Source of the DNA: JBDTLH01 sp039934875
Lineage (GTDB): Bacteria; Acidobacteriota; Terriglobia; Terriglobales; Acidobacteriaceae
Assembly (NCBI GenBank): GCA_039934875.1
Contig: JBDTLH010000329.1
Coordinates: 1-6,318, forward strand
Length of the DNA stretch: 6,318 nt
Direction: 5' to 3'
Below, in pieces: positions 1 through 6,318 of this stretch (its first letter is position 1; the number at the start of each line of letters is the position of its first letter). The notes below the pieces were generated by a model that saw only the letters and a list, made by a program, of their open reading frames with translations, ran no database searches and was not told the DNA's origin. The translations under genes and the position numbers were made by a program.

Positions 1-1619
1 TAAACGAAGCTCGCCATGATCAATGCGGCTTGCTTCAGGTCTTCCGGGTGAGTGCGCTCGTAAACGTCGAGATTGGAATGGTGCGTTTGCGTGCTGTAGT
101 CCATCGGATCTTGAATGAACTGAAAGCCCGGGATGCCAACCGCATCGAAGGAGATGTGGTCGGTGCTCCCCGTGTTGCGCGCCGAAAGGGTTGTCATTCC
201 CAGGTCACGAAAAGGCTTCATCCACGCCTCGAAGATCGGACGCACCCGTTCATTTTCCTGTAGATAAACACCGCGAATTTTTCCAGTGCCGTTGTCCAGA
301 TTGAAGTAGGCGGAGATCAGCTTCTGCTCCGGCTTCAGTTGCAAAGGCCCTGCCGGTGGCCGAAGGAAAGAGGGCAGCGCCTTGACCTTGGGGTCAGTGC
401 TCTCCGGCCTTCCGCCGAAGTGCTCTGACACGTACCCGCGAGAGCCGTAAAGCCCCTCTTCTTCGCCCGACCAAAGGGCGACGCGGATGGTGCGGCGCGG
501 CTGTACGTTCAACTGCTTCAACAGGCGGACCGCCTCCATCGCGACCGAAACGCCCGCGGCATTGTCGGTGGCGCCCTCGCCTCCATGCCAGGAATCCATG
601 TGGCCGCCGAGCATTACGATCTGCTGTTTCAGGTTGGGATCGGTCCCTGGAATCTCCGCGATGGTGTTGTATGCCTTGGTGTCATCGTTGATGAAATTCG
701 CCTGCACGTTGACCTCGACTTCAACCCTCTTGCCTTTGTCCACCAGGCGGGCCACGCGTCCGAAGTGCTCGACCGCAAGCACCACGCTGGGCACGCCTTC
801 GGGATCCCCTGGAGTATAGGAGCCTCCGCTCTGCACAAATATCGTGCCGCCATCGCCCGGCTGGCGCGTGGGCTTGAGGACGGCTGCGACCTTCTCTTCC
901 ATTAAGAATTGATTCAGCTCCTTCTGCAGCTTGATGCGCTGTATGAACTCCTGCATATTGCGCGCCGGGCGCTCGCCGGGGATCTCATACTCCGCAATTT
1001 TGTCGAGGTCCTCCTGCGTGTCGCGGCGGAAGAGCGGCTTGTCGATAGGGTCGGGGATGCGCGCATCGCCCAATGCCACGATTTTGCCCGCCAGCTTGCC
1101 GCGGTATTTGTCAAAGTCGGCAGCGCTCGTGACCACGACATGTACGACTTCTGCCTTCACCGGACCGCTGGTGCCCGCTGTCCACGCCTCGGGCAGCGCT
1201 AGAAACTGCATGTAATCTGGAGAGGTCATGCGCACACTGGCAAATTGATATTGCCAGCCGCGTCCGAAGGTCCCCCAGGGCTCGATGTGGGCGTTGGCCA
1301 AGCCATATTTCGTCAGCTCATCTCGCGTCCATTCATTGGCCTTCTTCATGTTGGGCGAACCGGTGAGGCGGGGGCCGATGTCATCGGTCAGCGAGCCCAT
1401 GATGTCCATCACTTTGCTGTGGCGGAACTCCTCTTCCCGCAGCCGCGTGATGAATTCCAGGTCCACGCTCTCCGGTTTGCTCTGCGCGACAGCTCCCGCA
1501 GCCGGTTCGGTCTTGATTTGTTTTGCCCGCTTTGCAGACTGCCCGGAAGACGGCACGCCGAGGGTGATAAGCAGTGCCGCCGCTCCCGCGATCAGGCGCA
1601 TACGATTGACTTGGTTCAT
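1..1619 (-). CDS. M28-family zinc metallopeptidase with PA-like insert, exported (3' end cut by window)
   Basis: Translating the minus strand from the ATG at 1619 gives 539 uninterrupted residues up to the window edge; probably only a short C-terminal tail is missing. The N-terminus looks like a Sec signal peptide: basic start, hydrophobic stretch around residues 9-21, then small residues near 24-29. A Lys/Ala-rich linker follows. Residues about 150-305 resemble the PA-domain insert of M28 peptidases. The co-catalytic two-zinc site appears complete: H340 (GGHMDSWH), D352 (ATDN), the general base E386 and ligand E387 (SGEEEGLYGS), D442 (NLDNGTG) and H514 (THHSNLD). By family knowledge it would be an aminopeptidase or carboxypeptidase acting in the periplasm or outside the cell. 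Its substrate cannot be told from sequence. A second Met at residue 7 could be the start, but the Shine-Dalgarno suits residue 1. It is the last gene of the co-directional series, 102 bases after its neighbour. Confidence 0.93.
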   Translation of the reverse strand, partial: MNQVNRMRLIAGAAALLITLGVPSSGQSAKRAKQIKTEPAAGAVAQSKPESVDLEFITRLREEEFRHSKVMDIMGSLTDDIGPRLTGSPNMKKANEWTRDELTKYGLANAHIEPWGTFGRGWQYQFASVRMTSPDYMQFLALPEAWTAGTSGPVKAEVVHVVVTSAADFDKYRGKLAGKIVALGDARIPDPIDKPLFRRDTQEDLDKIAEYEIPGERPARNMQEFIQRIKLQKELNQFLMEEKVAAVLKPTRQPGDGGTIFVQSGGSYTPGDPEGVPSVVLAVEHFGRVARLVDKGKRVEVEVNVQANFINDDTKAYNTIAEIPGTDPNLKQQIVMLGGHMDSWHGGEGATDNAAGVSVAMEAVRLLKQLNVQPRRTIRVALWSGEEEGLYGSRGYVSEHFGGRPESTDPKVKALPSFLRPPAGPLQLKPEQKLISAYFNLDNGTGKIRGVYLQENERVRPIFEAWMKPFRDLGMTTLSARNTGSTDHISFDAVGIPGFQFIQDPMDYSTQTHHSNLDVYERTHPEDLKQAALIMASFV

Positions 1620-1626
1620 TGCTCTT

Positions 1627-1633
1627 CTTCCTT
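1627..1633 (-). promoter_or_regulatory. Shine-Dalgarno of the M28 peptidase gene
   Basis: The minus strand reads AAGGAAG here, seven bases before the ATG at 1619. It is a good purine-rich ribosome-binding site and favours the first Met over Met7. Confidence 0.6.
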
Positions 1634-1666
1634 TGGTGGTGAGGTTTGGAATTCTCGGAGGTTGAT

Positions 1667-1695
1667 TGCGCAAAGATGGACAAAGTGATGCGCAA
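1667..1695 (-). repeat. Two direct copies of TTGCGCA, 22 bases apart
   Basis: On the minus strand the heptamer TTGCGCA occurs at 1695-1689 and again at 1673-1667. The copies are 22 bases apart start to start, close to two helical turns. The second copy sits in the perfect palindrome TTGCGCAA (1666-1673). Both lie in the 102-base gap upstream of the M28 peptidase gene, where an operator could sit. With only two short copies this may be chance. Confidence 0.3.
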
Positions 1696-1721
1696 CATAG
1701 CAGCGATAGACTGCGCTCCGG

Positions 1722-2114
1722 TCATTTCTTCAACACGACTATGGCCGTGACCAGCAAACCGATCATGATAAACGCAAGCACCACAATTGTCTTCAGCCAA
1801 ATTAACGCAGAGTCCGCTTTTGTGAGCAGCGTGGTCTGCGACTCCGCCACGTCATTAAGCCTCTGCTCGTATATCTCCAGGCGCGCCATTAAATCCGTGT
1901 GCTGGCTGTTCAGGCGGCTCGCCTCCATTACAGTCTGCCGCGCCGCCTCTGCCGATTCGCGCGCTTGTTCGGCCATTGCGGCCAGCGCCAATGCGCGCTT
2001 GCGCTGCTCCTCATGCGCCTCCGGGGAGGTGATGCGGTCGAGCAGCGGCAGCAGACGATGCAACTCCGGCAGGAGTTTCACCGCCTGCTTCAATACGTCG
2101 CCCCAGAGCGCCAT
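1722..2114 (-). CDS. Small coiled-coil protein with a C-terminal membrane anchor, function unknown
   Basis: A 130-residue protein that I do not recognise. Residues 1-28 are amphipathic and leucine-rich (LKQAVKLLPELHRLLPLL). Residues about 32-100 are Ala/Glu/Arg/Gln-rich with heptad-like spacing, suggesting a long helix or coiled coil. Residues about 104-127 form one strongly hydrophobic transmembrane helix, leaving only LKK at the end. This fits a tail-anchored inner-membrane protein with its helical part in the cytoplasm, possibly oligomeric. The ATG at 2114 shares its A with the TAA stop of the upstream aroDE gene (TAATG) and has a Shine-Dalgarno just before it. The open frame continues upstream to an ATG at 2312, but that stretch lies inside aroDE in another frame and looks non-coding (low-complexity Ala/Arg/Gly). 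Coupling implies co-expression with the shikimate enzyme, though no functional link is evident. Confidence 0.8.
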   Translation of the reverse strand: MALWGDVLKQAVKLLPELHRLLPLLDRITSPEAHEEQRKRALALAAMAEQARESAEAARQTVMEASRLNSQHTDLMARLEIYEQRLNDVAESQTTLLTKADSALIWLKTIVVLAFIMIGLLVTAIVVLKK

Positions 2115-3784
2115 TAGCGCTTCCCAGACGGTTTCGACTTTGGCTTGGGGGTGGCTTTCGTCCTGGTCTTTGCCTTGGTCGCTGAGATTGCTTTCTCCGT
2201 TTTGACTGCGCGCTCCGGCTTGGCCGGCTCTCCCCCAGCGTGCTCGCGCTGCGCCAGCGCATGCAAGACCACCCGATGCATCTCTTCGAGCGGCGCTGGT
2301 TTCCCCGTCCAAATCTCGAACTGTCGCGCGCCCTGCTGTACAAACATCTCGCTCCCCGAGATGATCTGCATGCCTTTGGCGCGCGCGAGTCTCACCAGAG
2401 GCGTCTCCGCGGGAGTGTAGATCAACTCGAAGAGATACTTTGCGTTCAGCTCCTTCGATTCAAGCAGCGCGCTCTTCCCATCCATGCCCACCGGGGTGGC
2501 ATGGATGATGACATCGAATTGCGTCTTAACAAGGTTGCCGCGCGCAATGGTCTTCGCCCCCGCCTGGCGCGCCAATTTCTGCCCCTTGGGAGAGGTACGG
2601 TTGTAGATCGTCACCTCGGCGCCCCGTTCCTTCAGCCCAAAGACCGCTGCCCGGGCAGCGCCTCCCGCCCCCAGCACCAGCACCTTCACGCCCTGCAAAT
2701 TCATCCGCTGTTCGAGCGGACGCACCACCCCAGCCACATCCGTATTAAAACCGTAAAGCTTGCCCTCCTGCGAGCGGACCACCGTATTACATGCCCCAAT
2801 CCTTGCCGTGATCTCGTCGCTTTTGTCCAGATACTCCACGATTTCCTGTTTATACGGCATGGTCACGCTGATGCCGTGGATGGGCAGTTCACGAACGCAG
2901 CGCAACAGGTCATCCAGCTTCTTGGCATGCAACGGCAAATAGACCCCGTTATGGTTCTCGCGCCGGAACGCGGCGTTCAGCATCAGCGGCGAGAGCGAGT
3001 GTGCCACCGGATCGCCGACGACTCCATACACCTTAGTCGCCGCGTCCACCAGGTCAGCGCGATAGACGTTGCGCAGAGTCGAAGCGGTGACCTGCCCGGG
3101 AGCGGTCTCCTCGCCTATGAATCCCGCGGCAAAGGTGAACGCGCTACCCGCCCGGAACCCCAGTAATCGGCTGATGATTCCCTGCTCCCCCATGCACAGG
3201 CCGACCAGGGTCTGCTTATCGCTATTCCGCTCCAAGAAGCGCATCATGGTCACGTTGTCGCTCAACGATTTCGCCGTAGCGACGATCTTGATCAAGTCCG
3301 CAGGCAGCTTGGGATCGGCGATTCTCGCGAATGTGCCGTCCAGGTCCTTGGTCTGTTTAAAGTCGTGGCTGGAGATAAGGATCGCGGTCTTCGCCCGCAG
3401 CCTCTCAAACTCCTCAGGCTTCCAGCCCTCAGCCGTCTCGACCTCCACATCGACCATCGGAAAGCCGGCGTCCGCTGCCTTTAACAGGATATCGAGCTGC
3501 GCCGCCGCCGAACCCTTGAATCTCCCTCCGTTCACTGCCCGCCGGCAGGTCGCAATTGTGGTGATTTGCCGGTACGACTCCACAAACTGCTTTAACCTGG
3601 GTATCGCTGCTAGCGGATTCGCCAAATAGTCCAGGCGAAATTCCAAGAACGATTCGTCCCCCGCGAGCTGCTCTGCTTTGTGCAGCAGTTCGGTCGCGTC
3701 CTCCCCATAGACCGCTACACAGATGCGGGGAAGCCGCAACCTCAGAAACCGTGGTTCATACCGATGTGGATGGCGCGCCGTCAT
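2114..3784 (-). CDS. aroDE: Bifunctional type I 3-dehydroquinate dehydratase / shikimate dehydrogenase (AroD-AroE fusion)
   Basis: A 556-residue cytoplasmic enzyme for two consecutive shikimate-pathway steps: 3-dehydroquinate to 3-dehydroshikimate, then NADPH-dependent reduction to shikimate. Residues about 20-245 are a type I dehydratase: RICVAV start, catalytic H140 (SSHDF), Schiff-base K166 (ADLIKIV), substrate-binding R206 (ISRLLG) and Q231 (APGQ). Residues about 252-515 are a shikimate dehydrogenase: shikimate-binding S263 and S265 (AHSLSP), catalytic K312 (VTMPYK), N333 (GACNTV), D349 (NTDVAG), nucleotide-binding GAGGAARA at 372-379, NRT at 395-397, ATPVGM at 429-434 and Q484. All key residues are present in both halves, so both activities are expected. 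A basic Lys/Ala/Pro-rich tail (513-556) has no counterpart in either family. The ATG at 3784 lacks an obvious Shine-Dalgarno, and no better in-frame start was found. It lies 84 bases after the pyrophosphatase gene and overlaps the next gene by one base. Confidence 0.96.
   Translation of the reverse strand: MTARHPHRYEPRFLRLRLPRICVAVYGEDATELLHKAEQLAGDESFLEFRLDYLANPLAAIPRLKQFVESYRQITTIATCRRAVNGGRFKGSAAAQLDILLKAADAGFPMVDVEVETAEGWKPEEFERLRAKTAILISSHDFKQTKDLDGTFARIADPKLPADLIKIVATAKSLSDNVTMMRFLERNSDKQTLVGLCMGEQGIISRLLGFRAGSAFTFAAGFIGEETAPGQVTASTLRNVYRADLVDAATKVYGVVGDPVAHSLSPLMLNAAFRRENHNGVYLPLHAKKLDDLLRCVRELPIHGISVTMPYKQEIVEYLDKSDEITARIGACNTVVRSQEGKLYGFNTDVAGVVRPLEQRMNLQGVKVLVLGAGGAARAAVFGLKERGAEVTIYNRTSPKGQKLARQAGAKTIARGNLVKTQFDVIIHATPVGMDGKSALLESKELNAKYLFELIYTPAETPLVRLARAKGMQIISGSEMFVQQGARQFEIWTGKPAPLEEMHRVVLHALAQREHAGGEPAKPERAVKTEKAISATKAKTRTKATPKPKSKPSGKR
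2120..2125 (-). promoter_or_regulatory. Shine-Dalgarno of the coiled-coil membrane protein gene, inside the end of aroDE
   Basis: The minus strand reads GGGAAG, five bases before the ATG at 2114. The same bases encode part of the final Gly-Lys-Arg of AroDE. With the TAATG stop/start overlap this supports translational coupling and decides the start of the downstream gene. Confidence 0.6.
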
Positions 3785-3807
3785 AGTTTTCGCAACGTGT
3801 CCCGCGC

Positions 3808-3836
3808 ATCTTACAGTCGCACTAGAACTTATGCAA
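3808..3836 (-). promoter_or_regulatory. Possible sigma70-type promoter for aroDE
   Basis: In the gap upstream of aroDE the minus strand has TTGCAT (3836-3831) and TAAGAT (3813-3808) separated by 17 bases. They match the -35 consensus at three of six positions and the -10 consensus at four of six. A start near 3801 would leave a leader of only about 16 bases, in keeping with the missing Shine-Dalgarno. The match is weak. Read-through from the upstream gene is equally possible, since I see no convincing terminator hairpin in the gap. Confidence 0.3.
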
Positions 3837-3868
3837 TAGCCCAGGAGTAACCAGCGATTTACACGTAC

Positions 3869-4537
3869 TCAAATTGACAACCCGAAATCGACATACACAA
3901 ACCCGTCGCGCACCACGGTCCCGCCTTGCTCCAGGCTGATCGCGGCCCTGAACATCGGTCCCGCATAGGCCACCGTATGGAACTCCCCGCGCTCCCCGCA
4001 CGGATCCACCTCCTTCGGCAGCTCCTCAATCAGACTCGGATCAAACTCCCGGCCGGCAAAAGCCGCGGACAAGCACTTGGGATCCAGGCAAACCAGCCTC
4101 GCCCGCAACCCGGCCCCCATCATCTCCGACGCCAACTGGCGAGTATCGCTTCCCCACAGCGGGAAGACCGCCTCAATGCCGGTTCCCGCCATCTGCCTCT
4201 CCCGATAGACGCGGATGTCTTGCAAAAACAGATCTCCGAAGGCAATCACCTTGATCTCAGCAAGCTGAGCCTGCGCGATCACATCATTCATAGCGGTTTC
4301 ATACTGCTGATTTGAGCACGGCCACGGCAGCGGGACAGTCCACAACGGAATCCCAGCCGCGCTCGCCTGCGCCCGCAGCACGCTCGATCGTGTGCCATGC
4401 ATCGCCACCCGATCGAATTGCGAGTTGATAGTGGTCAGCAATCCCGCGATTTCATACTCGCCGGATGCTTGCAGCACATGCAGCATCCACGCGCTGTCCT
4501 TCCCACTCGACCACGAGACCAGCGCCCTCTTCCTCAC
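3869..4537 (-). CDS. Dph6-related PP-loop ATP pyrophosphatase (diphthine-ammonia ligase family)
   Basis: A 222-residue cytoplasmic protein, about the full length of the short archaeal Dph6 type. The PP-loop SSGKDS is at residues 10-15 near the N-terminus, as expected for an adenine nucleotide alpha-hydrolase that adenylates its substrate and releases pyrophosphate. Other family motifs are GDLFLQDIRVYRE (101-113), FPLWG (125-129) and the signature DPCGERGEFHT (178-188). Eukaryotic and archaeal relatives amidate diphthine on elongation factor 2, but bacteria lack that modification. The substrate here is therefore unknown, and 'diphthine-ammonia ligase' should be read only as a family name. Cysteines at 74, 150, 155 and 180 are visible, without a clear metal-site pattern. 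The start is GTG at 4537, overlapping the TGA of the TonB-dependent receptor by three bases (GTGA) with a close Shine-Dalgarno. The two genes are almost certainly one transcript, which hints at a role in processing whatever the receptor imports. Confidence 0.92.
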   Translation of the reverse strand: MRKRALVSWSSGKDSAWMLHVLQASGEYEIAGLLTTINSQFDRVAMHGTRSSVLRAQASAAGIPLWTVPLPWPCSNQQYETAMNDVIAQAQLAEIKVIAFGDLFLQDIRVYRERQMAGTGIEAVFPLWGSDTRQLASEMMGAGLRARLVCLDPKCLSAAFAGREFDPSLIEELPKEVDPCGERGEFHTVAYAGPMFRAAISLEQGGTVVRDGFVYVDFGLSI

Positions 4538-6318
4538 CTATCTCCGCCGATGCGAAAGCGCATGCCCGCGCGAAAGTTCACCGGCAATCCCGGATATCCC
4601 AGCGACTCGTTATAGCTCTTATCGAGCGCGTTCTCGATATTCACATATGCGGTCGCGAAGCCATTGATCCGGTACCATCCGCCCAGGTTGATCAGCGCAT
4701 ATCCCGCCGCATGATTAATGTTATAGCCGTAGAAGTCTTCGTCCGGGCGCCGCCCGATGAAGCTGCCGCCCACATCCCCACCCCAGCGCGTGCCACTGTA
4801 ATTCAGCAGCAGCGTGCCCGCGTGTTTTGGCCTGCGCAGCAGCGGCGCCCCTACAGATTGCTGCGGATCGAAGCTCTCCGGCGCCTCCAGTATCTGTGTC
4901 GAAGTGTAGAAATAAGAACCCTGCAACGAAGTGCGGCCGTTGATGCGCGTCTGCAGTTCAACCTCTGCCCCATGCGCCAGGGAGCGGTTGAAGTTGATAT
5001 ATTGCGAGAAGAACGTGGCCGGATTAAAGTTGAACGCAATCTGGTCCGTGAACTGCTGATGGTAATAGGTCGCCGCCAGGGCCACCCGGTTATCGAAGAA
5101 GCCCTGCGTGACTCCCACCTCCGCCGAGCGGCTCTGCTCTGGCTTCAAATGAGCGTTTGCACTGATGCCGTACACGCCAATACCAAAATTCTCCTCAAAG
5201 CGCGGCTCCTTGATCCCCTGGCCATAAGCACCGCGAAACCGTGTGCCGGAGAACCACCCCTTTCCCTTGAACGCGAGGAACGTCGCCGTTGCCCGCGGCA
5301 GCACCCGCCCTCCGAAATATTCATTGTTGACGTAGCTCATCCCCGCCAGAAAAGTGAAGCGCCGCCACGCCACAAACTGCTCGCCAAACACCGTGTGGTT
5401 CCGCCGCAGCGCATGGGTCAGCGGAGACCCCGGCGCCACCAGCGTCAAATCACCGAAATACCCGTTCTCGTTCTCATAGTTGTAGCCCACTGTCGAATGC
5501 ATCCAAGCCAGCGGAGTCCACTCGCCCTGGTAATTCGCACCCGCGCGATTCAGATCGGCATAATCCGAAAACGGAAAATCCTGCGATCCAAAAGGCGATG
5601 TGCGCCCCGGCTCCTGCACCCGATCCACATTATCGCGCCGATGATGATATTCATAGCCCGTCAGCGTGTGCTGCCAGTGCCCCGGCGCCTTGAACGTCAA
5701 CTCCAGGCTGGACAGAAAATTGTTCTGCCGCGCCAACTGGTCCATATCGGGAGGAAGCAACTGCGCGCCGTTGAAGACGTATTCGTTCTGCACTCCGCTG
5801 CGGTTGTTCGAGTGCCGCACGTGAAAGCGCAGTCCCACCTCGGGACTCACCGCAAATCCCACATTCGCGCCCTGCGAACTGTTCGAGTAATCGTCGTTCG
5901 CTCCGCTGCCTTCAGTATTGAACTGATCGCCGAACAGGTTGTAATCAAGCTTTTGATACGCGCCCGCGACCGATGCATATCCATGCGCTGTGGCAAAGTT
6001 GCCGCCGTCAGCGCCGAATTTAATCTCCGGAGTGCGCGTCGCCCCCGCCGCCGAAAATAATTGCACGGTGCTGGTCATCGCGTCGGTGCCGTAGAGCGCG
6101 CTCTCCGGTCCCCGCGTGAACTCGACCCGGTCCACCTGTTGCATGGGAATGACCCCAAGATCGAAGGTGCCGCCCGGATCATCCACCGGCACGCAGTCAA
6201 TGATGAATTTGTTGTAGCGCGAGTCTCCCCCGCGCACAAACAGCGACGCCTGGCCGCCGCGCTGTCCCGCGGCGCTCACAATCGCGCCCGGCAAAAACCG
6301 GATCGCATCGCTCAGCGC
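4534..6318 (-). CDS. TonB-dependent outer-membrane receptor, BtuB-like (5' end beyond window)
   Basis: 594 residues are visible. The frame is open to the window edge, so the signal peptide, TonB box and start of the plug are missing; the TTG at 6294 is an internal Leu, not a start. Residues 1-90 are the rest of the plug: SDAIRFLPGAIVS, GQRGGQASLFVRGG (18-31), the IDxVPVDDPGG loop (40-50), and VDRVEFTRGPESALYGTDAM (62-81). The remainder alternates short aromatic-rich strands typical of a 22-strand barrel, with the family's late motifs IKEPRFEENFG (369-379), LKPEQSRSAEVG (391-402) and NIENALDKSYNESLGYPGLP (560-579). The last strand is NFRAGMRFRI, followed by GGDR. It would import a scarce ligand, such as cobalamin or a siderophore, using TonB energy. 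The plug resembles BtuB-type receptors, but the ligand cannot be assigned firmly. Residue 42 is Cys where Gly is usual. Any cobalamin riboswitch or promoter would lie beyond the right edge. It overlaps the Dph6-like gene downstream. Confidence 0.93.
   Translation of the reverse strand, partial: ALSDAIRFLPGAIVSAAGQRGGQASLFVRGGDSRYNKFIIDCVPVDDPGGTFDLGVIPMQQVDRVEFTRGPESALYGTDAMTSTVQLFSAAGATRTPEIKFGADGGNFATAHGYASVAGAYQKLDYNLFGDQFNTEGSGANDDYSNSSQGANVGFAVSPEVGLRFHVRHSNNRSGVQNEYVFNGAQLLPPDMDQLARQNNFLSSLELTFKAPGHWQHTLTGYEYHHRRDNVDRVQEPGRTSPFGSQDFPFSDYADLNRAGANYQGEWTPLAWMHSTVGYNYENENGYFGDLTLVAPGSPLTHALRRNHTVFGEQFVAWRRFTFLAGMSYVNNEYFGGRVLPRATATFLAFKGKGWFSGTRFRGAYGQGIKEPRFEENFGIGVYGISANAHLKPEQSRSAEVGVTQGFFDNRVALAATYYHQQFTDQIAFNFNPATFFSQYINFNRSLAHGAEVELQTRINGRTSLQGSYFYTSTQILEAPESFDPQQSVGAPLLRRPKHAGTLLLNYSGTRWGGDVGGSFIGRRPDEDFYGYNINHAAGYALINLGGWYRINGFATAYVNIENALDKSYNESLGYPGLPVNFRAGMRFRIGGDR
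4542..4545 (-). promoter_or_regulatory. Shine-Dalgarno of the Dph6-like gene, inside the receptor's last codons
   Basis: The minus strand reads GGAG four bases before the GTG at 4537. These bases also encode part of the receptor's final Gly-Gly-Asp-Arg. The site supports the GTG start and the translational coupling of the pair. Confidence 0.55.

Noticed and set aside
1245..1688. 147-residue plus-strand open frame opposite the start of the M28 gene
   Set aside because: It is antisense to the signal peptide and N-terminal domain of a convincing peptidase and has no recognisable motif.
1689..1721. Possible terminator hairpin after the coiled-coil gene
   Set aside because: Only a four-base GCAG/CTGC stem could be found, with no run of T after it, which is too weak to call a terminator.
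2115..2312. N-terminal extension of the coiled-coil protein to an ATG at 2312
   Set aside because: The 66 extra residues overlap aroDE in another frame and are low-complexity Ala/Arg/Gly, while the ATG at 2114 has a Shine-Dalgarno and the stop/start overlap.
2240..3166. 308-residue open frame on the plus strand opposite aroDE
   Set aside because: It is antisense to a strongly supported enzyme, His/Arg/Gln-rich in composition and without a motif.
3791..3868. Inverted ACGTGT/ACACGT pair in the gap before aroDE
   Set aside because: The six-base arms are about 60 bases apart, with no supporting structure, and are likely chance.
4465..6060. 531-residue open frame on the plus strand opposite the receptor gene
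   Set aside because: Its product is Arg/His/Ile-rich with no recognisable domain and lies antisense to a clear TonB-dependent receptor. Long antisense frames are common in GC-rich genes.
6292..6294. TTG at 6294 as the start of the receptor
   Set aside because: The frame continues upstream with typical plug sequence (SDAIRFLPG), so this is an internal Leu and the true start is outside the window.

Overview
This is a gene-dense, GC-rich stretch in which every convincing gene lies on the minus strand, so transcription runs from right to left. It contains five protein genes. Two are cut by the window edges and two gene pairs overlap. No RNA gene, mobile element or CRISPR array was seen, and no stretch over 300 bases lacks a gene. 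The longest gaps are about 100 and 84 bases. The mix of a fused AroD-AroE enzyme, a secreted M28 peptidase with a PA-like insert, and a TonB-dependent receptor followed by a Dph6-like ATP pyrophosphatase suggests an outer-membrane-bearing bacterium. Acidobacteriota is my best guess, inferred from gene content and style rather than from any marker gene.

In transcription order, the right end (6318-4534) is the plug and complete beta barrel of a TonB-dependent receptor resembling the BtuB group; its N-terminus lies outside the window. Its stop overlaps the GTG start of a 222-residue PP-loop ATP pyrophosphatase of the Dph6/diphthine-ammonia ligase family (4537-3869), so the two form a coupled pair. 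After an 84-base gap with a possible promoter comes a 556-residue bifunctional type I 3-dehydroquinate dehydratase/shikimate dehydrogenase (3784-2114). Its TAA stop shares a base with the ATG of a 130-residue coiled-coil, tail-anchored membrane protein of unknown role (2114-1722). After about 100 bases with a small direct repeat comes an exported M28-family zinc peptidase (1619-1), missing only its last residues.

The three units look functionally separate: uptake across the outer membrane plus an enzyme of unknown substrate, shikimate (aromatic) biosynthesis plus a small membrane protein, and extracytoplasmic peptide hydrolysis. The points most worth following up are the receptor/Dph6-like pair in an organism that should lack diphthamide, and the uncharacterised membrane protein translationally coupled to the AroDE fusion. 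The rest is ordinary chromosomal gene content, and I see no clear evidence of a wholly new system here.
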